Assembly (NCBI GenBank): GCA_029262735.1
Contig: JAJCYY010000024.1
Location: 1-61,202 of the forward strand
Source: Chloroflexota bacterium
GTDB taxonomy: Bacteria > Chloroflexota > Dehalococcoidia > Lucifugimonadales > Lucifugimonadaceae
DNA: 61,202 nt
Direction: 5' to 3'
The notes beneath the pieces are model-generated. The model had not been told where the DNA came from. It searched no databases and worked only from the letters and a program-made list of their open reading frames with translations. The translations under genes and the position numbers were made by a program. This document shows, piece by piece, positions 6,944-15,785 of the stretch (within the stretch, counting starts at the first letter, position 1; each line of letters opens with the position of its first letter).

Positions 6944-7489
6944 CTTGTGTCTCCGAGGCGGCATAAAGATAGGACGTTTCTTATTCGATACTATTGATTC
7001 GAAATTTGATCGTCCAAGCAATCCGGTGTGATCGTGGTTTGACGATTGTCCGACGGAGACCACTCAGACCGGTACATGCAATCCCATCAAGACCGACTCC
7101 GCCAGCCGGTCAGCACCGTCGTTAGCTGTGAAAAAGTGATTTTCATACCGACGAATAAGTCGCCGTGGCCTGAATACATGATGTGCGGTTCAAGAGTCAC
7201 ACTCGTCCCGGGTTCCAACACCACCCTGCTCCATCAGCCAGGTCGCTTTTTGCGCGCTCAATGAGTTGCATTTCGCCTCCTCAATCGTGATCGATAGGTC
7301 CGGCCACAGGTCCGATCTGTGAACCGCAATATCAAGCATGCGGCCGTCGAACACCTTGTGACTATCTTCGGCAGTCAAACTGAACGCACTCCGTCGGTAA
7401 CCGTAAATTTCCTGTTCGGATGACAGACTTCGTATCAAGTAGATCGATCCCTACTCGCAGTATTTTTAAGCCACGGCGGTATTTCTGAA
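6944..7489. other. Intergenic, no gene recognised
   Basis: The 546 bases between the divergent zinc-ribbon and CAP-domain genes contain only short frames on both strands. None has domain resemblance or a convincing ribosome site. Promoters for both neighbours must lie here, but I could not assign them with confidence. Confidence 0.5.
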
Positions 7490-8587
7490 TTGACATGGCG
7501 AACTGGCATAGCGATTCTCTCGTTCTTCGCCCTCGTTGGGGTGATTCAGTACCCGCGCATTGCGGAGTTCATCAGAGAGCTACCTGAGGCGGAGAAGACC
7601 GTCGCGGTGCCGGACTATCAGATAGCAGCACCCGGGAACCTGGGCACTCCTTCATCGGACTCCGGCCAGTCGAACACTCGCTCTGTCCTTGAGTCAGAAC
7701 TCACCGCCGATGATCTCAAATTGCTGGCACTTGACTACCTGAACAAAGACCGGCAACTACATGGCCTTGCACCTCTCACCATGGGAGACAACACCGCCGC
7801 CCAGCTACACGCCGATGACATGGTTGCCGGACGATATCTGGGTCACTGGTGGCGGGACGGCAGGAAGCCTTACATGGTGTATAGCGAAACCGGCGGGACG
7901 AGCTACGCATCTGAGAACGCAGCTCGCACAGGATTTTCCGATGCCGAATACTTCGAACTGTGTTCTGTTCGAGACGTCAGTTGCGATCACGTTAGCCCGC
8001 CTGAGGACGTGCAGCGGCTTCATCACGCGATGGTCTACGACGATGCCAGTTCGGAATGGCGCCACCGTGACAACATCCTCAATCCCGGCCACAGCAAGGT
8101 GAACATCGGAATCGCCTTCACAGAGCATTTTCTCGCCCTGGTTCAGCACTTCGAAGGCGGCGACATCACTGCTGCAAGGGCACCGTGGTTCAACGGCTCA
8201 GTGTTGACCATCCGTGCTGATCTGAACGAACCGGACCTGAGCATATTCCCGACGGTGCAGGTTCACTACGAAGAAGCGCCCGTTGAGCGAACAACCGTTG
8301 AGATCGAGCAGTTCACCAGTTACTGCGTGGGCGGCGGTTTTTCATCGGAGTGTGGAGAACCGATCGTACAGATCGTGCCGCCGCCGCGCGCTGGTTCTCG
8401 TTATCTGAACCTGCCTGAGAGTGTGATAGTCGCTGATAGCTGGGTCGTGTCGGGTGGAGACATAGAGATCACGGCCGATCTGGGTAAGTTCGCCCGTCAG
8501 CCCGGTGTTTACACAACCACTCTTTTCAAAGACTCGGGCGACGGCGTCAGCGGTGACCTAGTGCTGCAACTGTCTACAGTCAGGTGA
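7490..8587 (+). CDS. CAP/SCP-domain exported protein
   Basis: The 365-residue product starts at TTG and has one N-terminal membrane segment (IAILSFFALVGVIQYP), so it is secreted or anchored. A CAP domain (cysteine-rich secretory/PR-1 fold) follows at about residues 80-230: LDYLNKDRQLHGLAPL, a QLHADDMVAG helix, HWWRDGRKPY, then HRDNILNPGHSKVNIGIAF and FLALVQHFEG. The conserved His and Glu-bearing helices are recognisable. The C-terminal 120 residues are beta-rich and not assigned. CAP proteins act outside the cell, with lipid binding or protease-like roles proposed. No clear ribosome site precedes the TTG, so the start may shift. Confidence 0.8.
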   Translation: MTWRTGIAILSFFALVGVIQYPRIAEFIRELPEAEKTVAVPDYQIAAPGNLGTPSSDSGQSNTRSVLESELTADDLKLLALDYLNKDRQLHGLAPLTMGDNTAAQLHADDMVAGRYLGHWWRDGRKPYMVYSETGGTSYASENAARTGFSDAEYFELCSVRDVSCDHVSPPEDVQRLHHAMVYDDASSEWRHRDNILNPGHSKVNIGIAFTEHFLALVQHFEGGDITAARAPWFNGSVLTIRADLNEPDLSIFPTVQVHYEEAPVERTTVEIEQFTSYCVGGGFSSECGEPIVQIVPPPRAGSRYLNLPESVIVADSWVVSGGDIEITADLGKFARQPGVYTTTLFKDSGDGVSGDLVLQLSTVR

Positions 8588-8635
8588 TCGGGTCCCTGTC
8601 GCTAGCCCGGCCCAGGTCTGGTTGCTGTAAGCAAA

Positions 8636-9181
8636 TTATCGCGCTTCCAGCGCAACCAGCACATCAGTCACTACGCCTGAACCTGACCCTTTGACCACCT
8701 TAGATTCGTATGTGGCCAGCTCTCGCTGAATGTTCTCGGGACCGACCGAAACATCAGGCAACTCAAACACATCGGACCGGTTTCGATACTGATCAGAGAC
8801 CATCTTCATGAACCTGGCCAGACGCAGCCAGCCGGGGAATTGGTTGTCCCTTCGTAGCTCAGCTCTGACGTGACGCCAGAAAACTCGCCACAACGCCACT
8901 CTCATCGGCACATCCATCCATACGATCACGTGGGCGCGCTCCATCAGGGGAGCAGTCCACTTTAGATAGATGCCTTCGACAACCCAGCCATCCCGGTCTG
9001 CCAGGCCGGCAGCCGTCTCCAGCCGGGTCTCGTAGGGACGAAGTGAGCCGTCGCCGTCCCACGCGATAAAGTCCAATTCGTGAAAATCGAGATCCAGCCT
9101 GCTCGCAAGATGTTGCCCGACAGTCGTTTTGCCGGAGCCGGAGCATCCAACAATCAATATCCTGGCAGGCTCGTTCGCCAC
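8636..9181 (-). CDS. P-loop nucleoside/adenylate kinase-like protein
   Basis: The 181-residue product has a Walker A motif GCSGSGKTT (residues 12-20) close to the N-terminus. It continues VGQHLASRLDLDFHELD, then DGWVVEGIYLKWTAPLMERA and HVIVWMDVPMRVALWRVFWR. This is the layout of the small kinases once called FlaR or topology modulation proteins, related to adenylate kinase. The substrate is unknown. The open frame continues upstream through the tRNA-Cys gene, which cannot be coding, so I place the start at the GTG just before ANEPARIL. It is encoded on the same strand as the tRNAs. Confidence 0.8.
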   Translation of the reverse strand: MANEPARILIVGCSGSGKTTVGQHLASRLDLDFHELDFIAWDGDGSLRPYETRLETAAGLADRDGWVVEGIYLKWTAPLMERAHVIVWMDVPMRVALWRVFWRHVRAELRRDNQFPGWLRLARFMKMVSDQYRNRSDVFELPDVSVGPENIQRELATYESKVVKGSGSGVVTDVLVALEAR

Positions 9182-9215
9182 AGTGCGCCGATCGTTTACG
9201 AGATTGTCAGGAATT

Positions 9216-9289
9216 TGGAGGCGACGGGCGGATTCGAACCGCCGTACGAGGATTTGCAGTCCTCTGCCTAGCCACTCGGCCACGTCGCC
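9216..9289 (-). tRNA. tRNA-Cys (GCA)
   Basis: This is a complete cloverleaf beginning GGCGACGTGGCCGAGTGG, with anticodon loop around CTGCAAA (anticodon GCA), T arm GGCGGTTCGAATCCGCC and encoded CCA. It is the first of three tRNA genes on this strand. Confidence 0.97.
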
Positions 9290-9378
9290 CGGTCGCTATC
9301 CGCAATCTACGGCGCAGGATGATACGTCTGTCTTCACCGGCTGCGCCTGCGAATGTTCTGATCTACCAGCATGAATGC

Positions 9379-9465
9379 TGGTGCCGAGGGCGGGACTCGA
9401 ACCCGCACGCCCGTAAGGACACAACGCCCTCAACGTTGCCTGTCTACCAATTTCAGCACCTCGGC
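9379..9465 (-). tRNA. tRNA-Leu (GAG)
   Basis: This 87-base class II tRNA begins GCCGAGGTGCTGAAATTGG. The anticodon loop reads TTGAGGG (anticodon GAG), a long variable arm follows (GTGTCCTTACGGGCGT), then T arm GCGGGTTCGAGTCCCGC and encoded CCA. Confidence 0.97.
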
Positions 9466-9550
9466 TCGATATTCAGTTTTGCAGGCCGCTCAACGTCAGC
9501 TTCGAGGTCCGAACAACAATAACTGACTACGACTCAGATGGTGACGCGAA

Positions 9551-9626
9551 TGGCAGGTGCGGAGGGACTCGAACCCCCGACCGCCGGTTTTGGAGACCGG
9601 TGCTCTACCAACTGAGCTACGCACCT
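9551..9626 (-). tRNA. tRNA-Trp (CCA)
   Basis: This cloverleaf begins AGGTGCGTAGCTCAGTTGG. The anticodon loop is CTCCAAA (anticodon CCA), the T arm centres on GGGGTTCGAGTCCC, and the 3' CCA is encoded. It is the first transcribed of the three tRNAs on this strand. Confidence 0.97.
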
Positions 9627-9741
9627 TCGCACACCGGACGCCTCAGGCCGCCATACCGCAGTCTGCCAGAGAAGCCACGATCTCGAATTCTACCCCTCAC
9701 CGTTAGCCCGGACAAACAGCTTACTGCACAGCAAAGCAAAA

Positions 9742-9785
9742 CCCGACGGCAAGGCTCTCGCTATTGGGAGCTTATTACCGTCGGG
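9742..9785. terminator. Long hairpin between the PII gene and the tRNA cluster
   Basis: CCCGACGG and CCGTCGGG form an 8-bp outer stem, and the enclosed GCTC/GAGC adds an inner stem. It lies about 70 bases beyond the stop of the minus-strand PII gene and upstream of tRNA-Trp. No clear T-run follows, so it may be a weak terminator or a processing structure. Confidence 0.45.
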
Positions 9786-9851
9786 CCGTGGCTAAATCCA
9801 TGCGAGCTGAGCCTGATGCCAGCGAATGCGGATAGCCGCTGAATCGTCTAC

Positions 9852-10205
9852 CTAGAGCGCTGCGCTATCCCGTTCACCTGTTCTAACACGTACGACTTCG
9901 GCTACGGGTGATACGAAGATTTTGCCATCTCCAATATTTCCCTCGTCAGCGGAACGGGCAGCACCAACAATGGCGTTCACGACCTCTTCTTTTTTGTCAT
10001 CGCTGACCACAGTCGTGATCATCACCTTCGGGAGCGCCATGCGTCGTATCGTGGACGCCCCTCTCCCGGTAAACACTTCGATGCCCTGCTGATTGCCGCG
10101 ACCGGTCACGTTGACGTAGTTGTAGCCGCCGCATCCTGCCTCATCGAGCGCGGCCACGACATCACCGATTCGCTCCGGCCGGACTATGGCCTCAATCTTG
10201 ATCAT
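9852..10205 (-). CDS. glnK: PII nitrogen-regulatory protein with atypical T-loop
   Basis: PII trimers sense ATP/ADP and 2-oxoglutarate and bind Amt when nitrogen is sufficient. The 117 residues start MIKIEAIVRPERIGDVVAAL and end with the conserved blocks IGDGKIFVSPV and RVRTGERDSAAL. In the T-loop the sequence is GRGNQQGIEVFTGRGAST, then IRRMALPK. It is two residues longer than in E. coli GlnB and has no Tyr at the position corresponding to Y51, so uridylylation there is impossible. Position 51 in this protein is Ser. The gene follows amt on the same strand, the usual glnK-amt partnership, here in amt-first order. Confidence 0.93.
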   Translation of the reverse strand: MIKIEAIVRPERIGDVVAALDEAGCGGYNYVNVTGRGNQQGIEVFTGRGASTIRRMALPKVMITTVVSDDKKEEVVNAIVGAARSADEGNIGDGKIFVSPVAEVVRVRTGERDSAAL

Positions 10206-10347
10206 CTGATCATCCCACTTTCTCTGTACGACGAATGTGGTCGCACAACTGCTGAGATCCCGTCACCGGCGATCCGGAGAGCAGCGTACTGGCTACTGAG
10301 CGGACCGCCGGCCAATTATTTAGTTACTTGAACACCCGAGTTTCGGC

Positions 10348-11556
10348 CTAGTCTGCGCCGTCCGAGACGTATGCGCGCTCACCGTGGAAGGAGACGTCAA
10401 GCCCGAAGTCCTCTTCCTGCTCCTCAGCCCGCAATCCCAGTCCCGGGACAATGTCGAGAACCTTGAGAATCACGAAGGTGAATAGACCCGAGTAGGCGAT
10501 AGTGGCAAGCACAGCGCGTAGGTTCGCCCAGAATATGTCGACTTCACCGTCGATCAGACCGGCTCCACTGGCCGCGAAGATACCTGTCGCAAGCGCTCCC
10601 CAGATGCCGCCAATGCCATGCACCGCGAACACCTCAAGAGCGTCGTCGATCTTCAGCTTGTGGCGGTAGCGGACCGCCAGGAAGGTGAGTACACCCGCTC
10701 CTGCGCCCACTCCCATCGATCCCATCACACCAACATTCCCAGCAGCAGGTGTGATCGCCACCAGCCCGGCAACAGCGCCCGTGGCAAAACCAACACCGCT
10801 CATCTTGCCGGTCTGCTGGTATTCGGCAATGACCCAGATCAAGCCTGCCACTGCGGCAGCAGTGTTGGTAACCAGGAAGGCGCTCACGGCTACTCCGTCG
10901 GCTGCCAGGCCTGATCCTGCATTGAAACCAAACCACCCAAACCAGAGCAATCCTGCACCGAGAAGCACATACGGAACGTTGTGCGGCTCAACACCTCGCT
11001 GTACGTTCCGCCTGCGGCCAACGAGACCGGCGGCGACTATCGCAGCTATCCCGGCGTTTATGTGGACAACGGTGCCACCTGCAAAGTCAGCGGCTCCGAT
11101 GCCGAGAATCCAGCCGTCGTCGGCCCACACCCAGTGAGCGATCGGGACGTAGACGAGCGTGATCCACAGAACCAGGAAAACCAGGTAGGTGCTGAACTTA
11201 AACCGCTCGGCAAAAGCACCGGTGATCAACGCAGGTGTAATGATTGCGAACATCATCTGGAAGATAACGAAGAGGGCCGGAGGAATCGATCCGTCCTCCC
11301 CCGATTCGAACGAGATGTCCTTCAGACCAAGGGCGTCAAACGTCCCCAGGAACTCGTTACCGCCCTCGAAAGCCAGCGTGTAGCCCCAAAGAACCCAAAT
11401 AACACTCACGACACCCATCGATATAAAGCTGTACATCAGGGTGCTGACGACGTTCTTGCCACGGACAAGTCCGCCGTAGAAGAACGCAAGTCCCGGCGTC
11501 ATCAAAAGAACCAGCGCAGATGCAACCATGATCCACGCGATGTTCGCCTCAGCCAT
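10348..11556 (-). CDS. amt: Ammonium transporter Amt
   Basis: This is a trimeric membrane channel for ammonium/ammonia uptake, 402 residues with about eleven membrane segments. Family blocks include MTPGLAFFYGGLVRGKN near the N-terminus, ADFAGGTVVHINAGIAAIVA with the first pore histidine, GAGLLWFGWFGFNAGSGLAA, and EVFAVHGIGGIWGALATGIF with the second. I place the start at MAEANIAW because GGAG lies eight bases upstream. A 24-residue upstream extension lacks a ribosome site and would disturb the first membrane helix. The PII gene downstream is its expected regulator. Confidence 0.95.
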   Translation of the reverse strand: MAEANIAWIMVASALVLLMTPGLAFFYGGLVRGKNVVSTLMYSFISMGVVSVIWVLWGYTLAFEGGNEFLGTFDALGLKDISFESGEDGSIPPALFVIFQMMFAIITPALITGAFAERFKFSTYLVFLVLWITLVYVPIAHWVWADDGWILGIGAADFAGGTVVHINAGIAAIVAAGLVGRRRNVQRGVEPHNVPYVLLGAGLLWFGWFGFNAGSGLAADGVAVSAFLVTNTAAAVAGLIWVIAEYQQTGKMSGVGFATGAVAGLVAITPAAGNVGVMGSMGVGAGAGVLTFLAVRYRHKLKIDDALEVFAVHGIGGIWGALATGIFAASGAGLIDGEVDIFWANLRAVLATIAYSGLFTFVILKVLDIVPGLGLRAEEQEEDFGLDVSFHGERAYVSDGAD

Positions 11557-11772
11557 ATGCTTTTCTCCAGTACTCTTGCTCTGATCCTGTCCGGCCAGAT
11601 CCCGTGCACAAACCTTGCCACCGGACATAAACTGCCCCGGATGAAGCTAGTGAGCATATGTTTCTAAAAAGTTTCGCCGGTGTATCGGGGCCGTTACAGA
11701 CCGGCGGCTAGCCAGCTTTTTTCCACATGGCTTGAACGCTACTAAAGAGAACCAACCATCGGACGTGATGTT

Positions 11773-12636
11773 TTGATAATCGACTCACATTGCCATGCAT
11801 GGAACCATTGGCCTTACCTGCCGGAGGTCCCTGACCCGCACACACGCGGCTCAGCCGAGATGCTGATTCACCAGATGGACTTAAACGGAGTCGACCGCGC
11901 GACTATCGTCTCGGCTCAGATATTCCAGAACTTTGACAACAACGACTACGTGGCGAACGCGGTACGCAGGTATCCGGATCGACTGGATCAGTTTGCCGAC
12001 GTCGATTCATCCTGGTCGGAGAGCTATCACACACCTGGCGCAGCGCAGCGACTAGAGGAGGCGGCAGAGAGATGGCCAATGAAGGGCTTCACGCACTACG
12101 TCGCTGGAAATGACGACGCTGCGTGGTTCGATTCACCGGCGGGGCGCGAGTTCTTTCAACTGGCAACAGACCTCAAGCTAATCGCCAGCATTGCCTGCGG
12201 ACCGCAGCACCAGCCGATGATCCGTAAAGTTGCTGAGCGCTTTCCGGACCTCACGATCCTCTGCCACCACATGTCCAGTCTGCGTGCCCACGGTGAAGAT
12301 GCACGAAAAAACCTGGCGTCAGTCGTCGAGTCTGCCGCCCTGCCCAACATTCACCTGAAACTGTCTGGTTTCCACTACGCCAGCCAGCCTGACAGAGACT
12401 GGGAATTTCCCTATGAAGACGAAAGATGGATGTACGAAGAGGCGTACGAAGCGTTTGGTACTCGAATGGTCTGGGGTTCCGATTATCCGGTTGTTACGAA
12501 AGCCATGACACACAGGCAGGCACTGGAATCTTTCAGAACCCATTGCACGTTTGTGTCGAAAGAAGACCGAGCGGCGATACTTGGCGGGACGCTGAGCAAA
12601 CTACTGGAAAAATCGAGGACAATTGAAAAGGGCTAA
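11773..12636 (+). CDS. Amidohydrolase family 2 protein
   Basis: This is a 287-residue TIM-barrel metal hydrolase or decarboxylase of the ACMSD-like amidohydrolase 2 group. The metal-binding start is IDSHCHAWNHW (H6 and H8 region), a middle histidine lies in ILCHHMSS, and a late GSDYPVVTKAM carries the catalytic Asp. The substrate is unknown; relatives handle lactones and aromatic acids. The TTG start puts the HxH motif at the expected place. It is monocistronic and divergent from amt. A similar but distinct paralogue lies at 27751. Confidence 0.88.
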   Translation: MIIDSHCHAWNHWPYLPEVPDPHTRGSAEMLIHQMDLNGVDRATIVSAQIFQNFDNNDYVANAVRRYPDRLDQFADVDSSWSESYHTPGAAQRLEEAAERWPMKGFTHYVAGNDDAAWFDSPAGREFFQLATDLKLIASIACGPQHQPMIRKVAERFPDLTILCHHMSSLRAHGEDARKNLASVVESAALPNIHLKLSGFHYASQPDRDWEFPYEDERWMYEEAYEAFGTRMVWGSDYPVVTKAMTHRQALESFRTHCTFVSKEDRAAILGGTLSKLLEKSRTIEKG

Positions 12637-12679
12637 GCGGGTTCTGGCTATGAAAACGCCCTACCGGTCCGGTCTCCAT

Positions 12680-14134
12680 TCAGCCGAGACGTTTCCTCGC
12701 TCCTCGCCATAGCCCAAGTAGGAGCAGCGCAGTTATTCCGAGTACCGGGGTCGCCTGAGCGGGACCGTTGTGACTGGCCGCACTACAAGATCCACCGGGG
12801 GTCACATCGTCTGGTTCCAGGGCAGGAGTTTCTTCAGCCTGTGCCAGCGGGGTTGCTGTCTCTTCACCGGCAGCAGGTGTAGATGTCGATAGAGTTTCCG
12901 GTGTGGGCGTCACTCTGCCGGCTTCAGCTATCTGATCAAGTGTGAGCGGCAAAAGCGGATTCGGGGTTGAGGTAGCAGTGGCGACTGAAGATGTTGGTGC
13001 TGGAGTGGGCGCCACATACTCGTCTGCACCGATCGACCTGCGCCATTCGTTCTCGAGCTCATCGAATGAGATTTCGTAGACGGCCTGCACTGCAGCCTGA
13101 ATCGGTAACCCAGACCCGAGAGCCGATAGCAACTCAGCCATCTTCGCGGTACCGAACTCCGCCACCATGAACGCAACGGCCGACCTACCAGAGCCGTATC
13201 CGACGAGTGTCAGGTTAGGGTCTCCCGGAGCGCGGTTCATTGATCGTAGTGTCGGTAGCCGCCCGGTGCCAACGCCCCACTCGAGGAAGCGTGTGTAGGA
13301 GACGGTCTGGTCCAGGTTTCCGAACTCTGCCAGTCCTTCGTTCAGCCAGAACGGCACGAGCGCGGCTCCGTTGGTCGCCCGCCCAACGAGTATGTGAGTG
13401 ATCTCGTGCGTCGCTGTGCCTATGTCTGACCTGCCTGCCAGGACGAGCACCGTGTTCTCATCTCCGAACGCCTGTCCCTCCGTAACCAGTTCGCGGGAGA
13501 TAGTTGCAGAGCGAGGCACTACGGCTTCGATCATCTCCGCTCTATTGTTGTAGAGCATCACGGTGATCGGCGTTTCAATCTCCGCGCCGGTCACCCTGGA
13601 CATTAACTCAAGGCCTTCCCGCGTCTTGGCAGCCAGCGTCTCGGCCCTTGACTGAACAGGACCGTGGAACAGCACAGTCACAGGGCCGTCATCCACACCC
13701 TCCCACTCAAACCTCGCATCAAGAAGCAGATCCTCGCGCCGATCCGAGAGATACGACTCGCCATTTGCTCCCAGGACTTCGAGCTGATACTTGATAACTG
13801 ATCCGGGCGGAACATATCGCTCCGGTGAATTGGTATTGATGAACAGTTCGCCTTCAATCAGGCTGTTCGCTGCAGGCGGTATCTCAAGGTAGTTGTACTG
13901 AGTGACGTTGCGCTCGCCGACATCAAAAATTACACGCACATCTTCAACCTCAACTGAGGAGTTGATCTCGGCAAAGAACCGGATACCTTCCGGGAACTCG
14001 CTTTTCATGCCAAAGCTGACGAAATCTACCGGCGAGCTTTGTGCATTTGCTCCACGATTCAAGTCAACGGAGATGCTGACCACTGCCAGCAGTAGCAGGA
14101 TGACGAGAGCCGGTTTTCTGGCGCGGTACTGCAT
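12680..14134 (-). CDS. Secreted MA-family zinc peptidase with C-terminal sorting-like tail
   Basis: The 484-residue product has a signal peptide (PALVILLLLAVVSISV, mature near ANAQSS) and an N-terminal beta domain of about 150 residues. A gluzincin catalytic core follows: HEITH at residues 243-247 and the downstream third-ligand helix WLNEGLAEF. Then comes a Thr/Pro-rich stalk (TPAPTSSVATATSTPNP and more). The last 38 residues form a three-part tail: GGSCSAASHNGP, the hydrophobic ATPVLGITALLLLGLW and basic RGARKR. This layout resembles Cys-containing C-terminal sorting signals such as MYXO-CTERM or GlyGly-CTERM. It is probably an envelope-anchored protease. Confidence 0.85.
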   Translation of the reverse strand: MQYRARKPALVILLLLAVVSISVDLNRGANAQSSPVDFVSFGMKSEFPEGIRFFAEINSSVEVEDVRVIFDVGERNVTQYNYLEIPPAANSLIEGELFINTNSPERYVPPGSVIKYQLEVLGANGESYLSDRREDLLLDARFEWEGVDDGPVTVLFHGPVQSRAETLAAKTREGLELMSRVTGAEIETPITVMLYNNRAEMIEAVVPRSATISRELVTEGQAFGDENTVLVLAGRSDIGTATHEITHILVGRATNGAALVPFWLNEGLAEFGNLDQTVSYTRFLEWGVGTGRLPTLRSMNRAPGDPNLTLVGYGSGRSAVAFMVAEFGTAKMAELLSALGSGLPIQAAVQAVYEISFDELENEWRRSIGADEYVAPTPAPTSSVATATSTPNPLLPLTLDQIAEAGRVTPTPETLSTSTPAAGEETATPLAQAEETPALEPDDVTPGGSCSAASHNGPAQATPVLGITALLLLGLWRGARKRLG

Positions 14135-14314
14135 CTTGTTCTGAACTAAACGAGTCGAAATTACTCTTGAGACTAACGTGTGAGTAGAATCAACTCACGA
14201 GCGTTGATACGGCGATTTGGCGCAGATTGGTTCCAAATTTGCTCTACTCTATCCTGTCGCAGTTAACCGCCGTTGCCTGCGTGTAAAGTCCACGAGCTTC
14301 GAAAGCAGATCAAC

Positions 14315-15778
14315 GTGACAAGACTGGTCATCGCCGCATTTGATGGTCTACTTCCACAGCAGGTGAATCCTGACCTGATGCCGACTGTTAACTCCCTTGC
14401 CGAAACAGGAGTCAGGTTCAAGCGCCATCACGCCGTCTATCCAACGGTCACTCGGACCAACGCGGCCTCCATGGTCACAGGATGCTATCCGGGCAAACAC
14501 GGCATTCCGGCGAACACAGCGGTATTTGCCGACCATGATCCTCATATCGCCATGAGCGTTCTCGAGCCGCAGTTGGCGGCAATGGCCACGAATCCAGAAA
14601 CACCCGTCCTGTTTGTGCCGACAATCGGGGAGATGCTGGCATCGGCCGGAATGACGCACATTTCGATCGTCGGCGGCACAAGCGGCAACGCCTATACGCA
14701 TTTTCCGCGAGCTGCAGAGGCAGGTCGGGGCGGTGTGATCCACCCTGAGTTCTCACTTCCGGTTGAACTGGGCAGAGCAGACGCAGAGATGCTCGGGCCC
14801 TGGCCTGACGCATCAGTTCCCAGCATCGATCGAGTCCGCAGAGTTGCCGAGTCGGCGTGCAGGTTCGTGATTCCTGAGATCAATCCTGAACTAATGTTCG
14901 TCTGGTTTTCCGAACCCGACACCTCAAACCATGCCCACGGCCTTGGATCTGAGCAGTCGGATCGCGGCACATCAGAGGCGGATGCAGCGCTTGGCCGGAT
15001 TCTTGAGACTCTTGCGAACAGAGGAGATGAACCGGATGTAATGGTCATATCAGACCACGGCTACTCTATGATCTCGTCTGCAGTGGACGTTCCTTCTGAA
15101 CTTCAGGCAGCGGGGTTTGTGATTGACCAGGGCGAAGGTAGCTTGATTGTCGGAAACAACGGCGGCTCCACGCTTTTCAATATGCCTGGTGCCGGAAACC
15201 CTGAGATCGAATCGCTCACCCGGTGGCTGCAGGAGCAACCCTGGGTAGGCTCAGTGTTCAGCTCGCTCGACAGCGCGCTCAAAATGGGCGCTCTGCCACT
15301 AGCCGACGGCATGATCGACGGGCTACGCGCGCCTCACTTCGCTGTGTCGATGGCATGGAACGACGAACCGGCCGGTAACGGTTTCACGGGAACGGCATGG
15401 AATGGCAGTCAGTCACCTGTCGGCGCTGGAATGCACGGTTCTGCCAGCCCGTACGAGTTGCGAAATACGCTCATAGCGGGTGGCCCTTCGTTCAGGCAGA
15501 GCGTGACGTCGTCTCTACCGAGTGGCAATGTGGACTTGACGCCAACAGCATTGCGACTGCTTGGACAGGATGTGCCGTCGCACATGGATGGACGAATCCT
15601 TGAAGAAGCGTTAGCCGATGGACCGGATCCTACCGATCTTCCCGTCAGCAATGAGGATGTGACAGGAGCGAAGTTCCAGATCGGTCCAGATTCGACAGAC
15701 ACCGGTAGGTACTTCGCGCGAAAGGTCACAGTCTCTGGTCACGCATATTTGGAATCTGCGGGATTCCAGCACAGCTGA
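14315..15778 (+). CDS. Alkaline-phosphatase-superfamily phosphodiesterase/nucleotide pyrophosphatase
   Basis: This is a type I phosphodiesterase-like enzyme of about 487 residues. Metal and nucleophile motifs are VIAAFDGL at the start, YPTVTRTNAASMVTGCYPGKHG with the nucleophilic Thr, WFSEPDTSNHAHG, VISDHGYSM, and a late GAGMHGS. These fit the AP-superfamily order Asp, Thr, Asp-His, Asp-His, His. No signal peptide is visible, so it is likely cytoplasmic. The substrate is unknown; relatives hydrolyse nucleotide phosphodiesters or phosphonates. I chose the GTG giving MTRLVIAAFDG; an upstream TTG at 14273 adds 14 residues. It converges with the lipid operon. Confidence 0.88.
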   Translation: MTRLVIAAFDGLLPQQVNPDLMPTVNSLAETGVRFKRHHAVYPTVTRTNAASMVTGCYPGKHGIPANTAVFADHDPHIAMSVLEPQLAAMATNPETPVLFVPTIGEMLASAGMTHISIVGGTSGNAYTHFPRAAEAGRGGVIHPEFSLPVELGRADAEMLGPWPDASVPSIDRVRRVAESACRFVIPEINPELMFVWFSEPDTSNHAHGLGSEQSDRGTSEADAALGRILETLANRGDEPDVMVISDHGYSMISSAVDVPSELQAAGFVIDQGEGSLIVGNNGGSTLFNMPGAGNPEIESLTRWLQEQPWVGSVFSSLDSALKMGALPLADGMIDGLRAPHFAVSMAWNDEPAGNGFTGTAWNGSQSPVGAGMHGSASPYELRNTLIAGGPSFRQSVTSSLPSGNVDLTPTALRLLGQDVPSHMDGRILEEALADGPDPTDLPVSNEDVTGAKFQIGPDSTDTGRYFARKVTVSGHAYLESAGFQHS

Positions 15779-15785
15779 CCAATCC

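Noticed and set aside
7190..7438. 82-codon minus-strand frame starting at TTG
   Set aside because: It has no ribosome site, no family resemblance, and lies in a stretch with competing frames on both strands.
9182..9283. 34-codon N-terminal extension of the P-loop kinase
   Set aside because: The extension would be translated from the tRNA-Cys gene. The GTG at 9181 gives the expected start near the Walker A strand.
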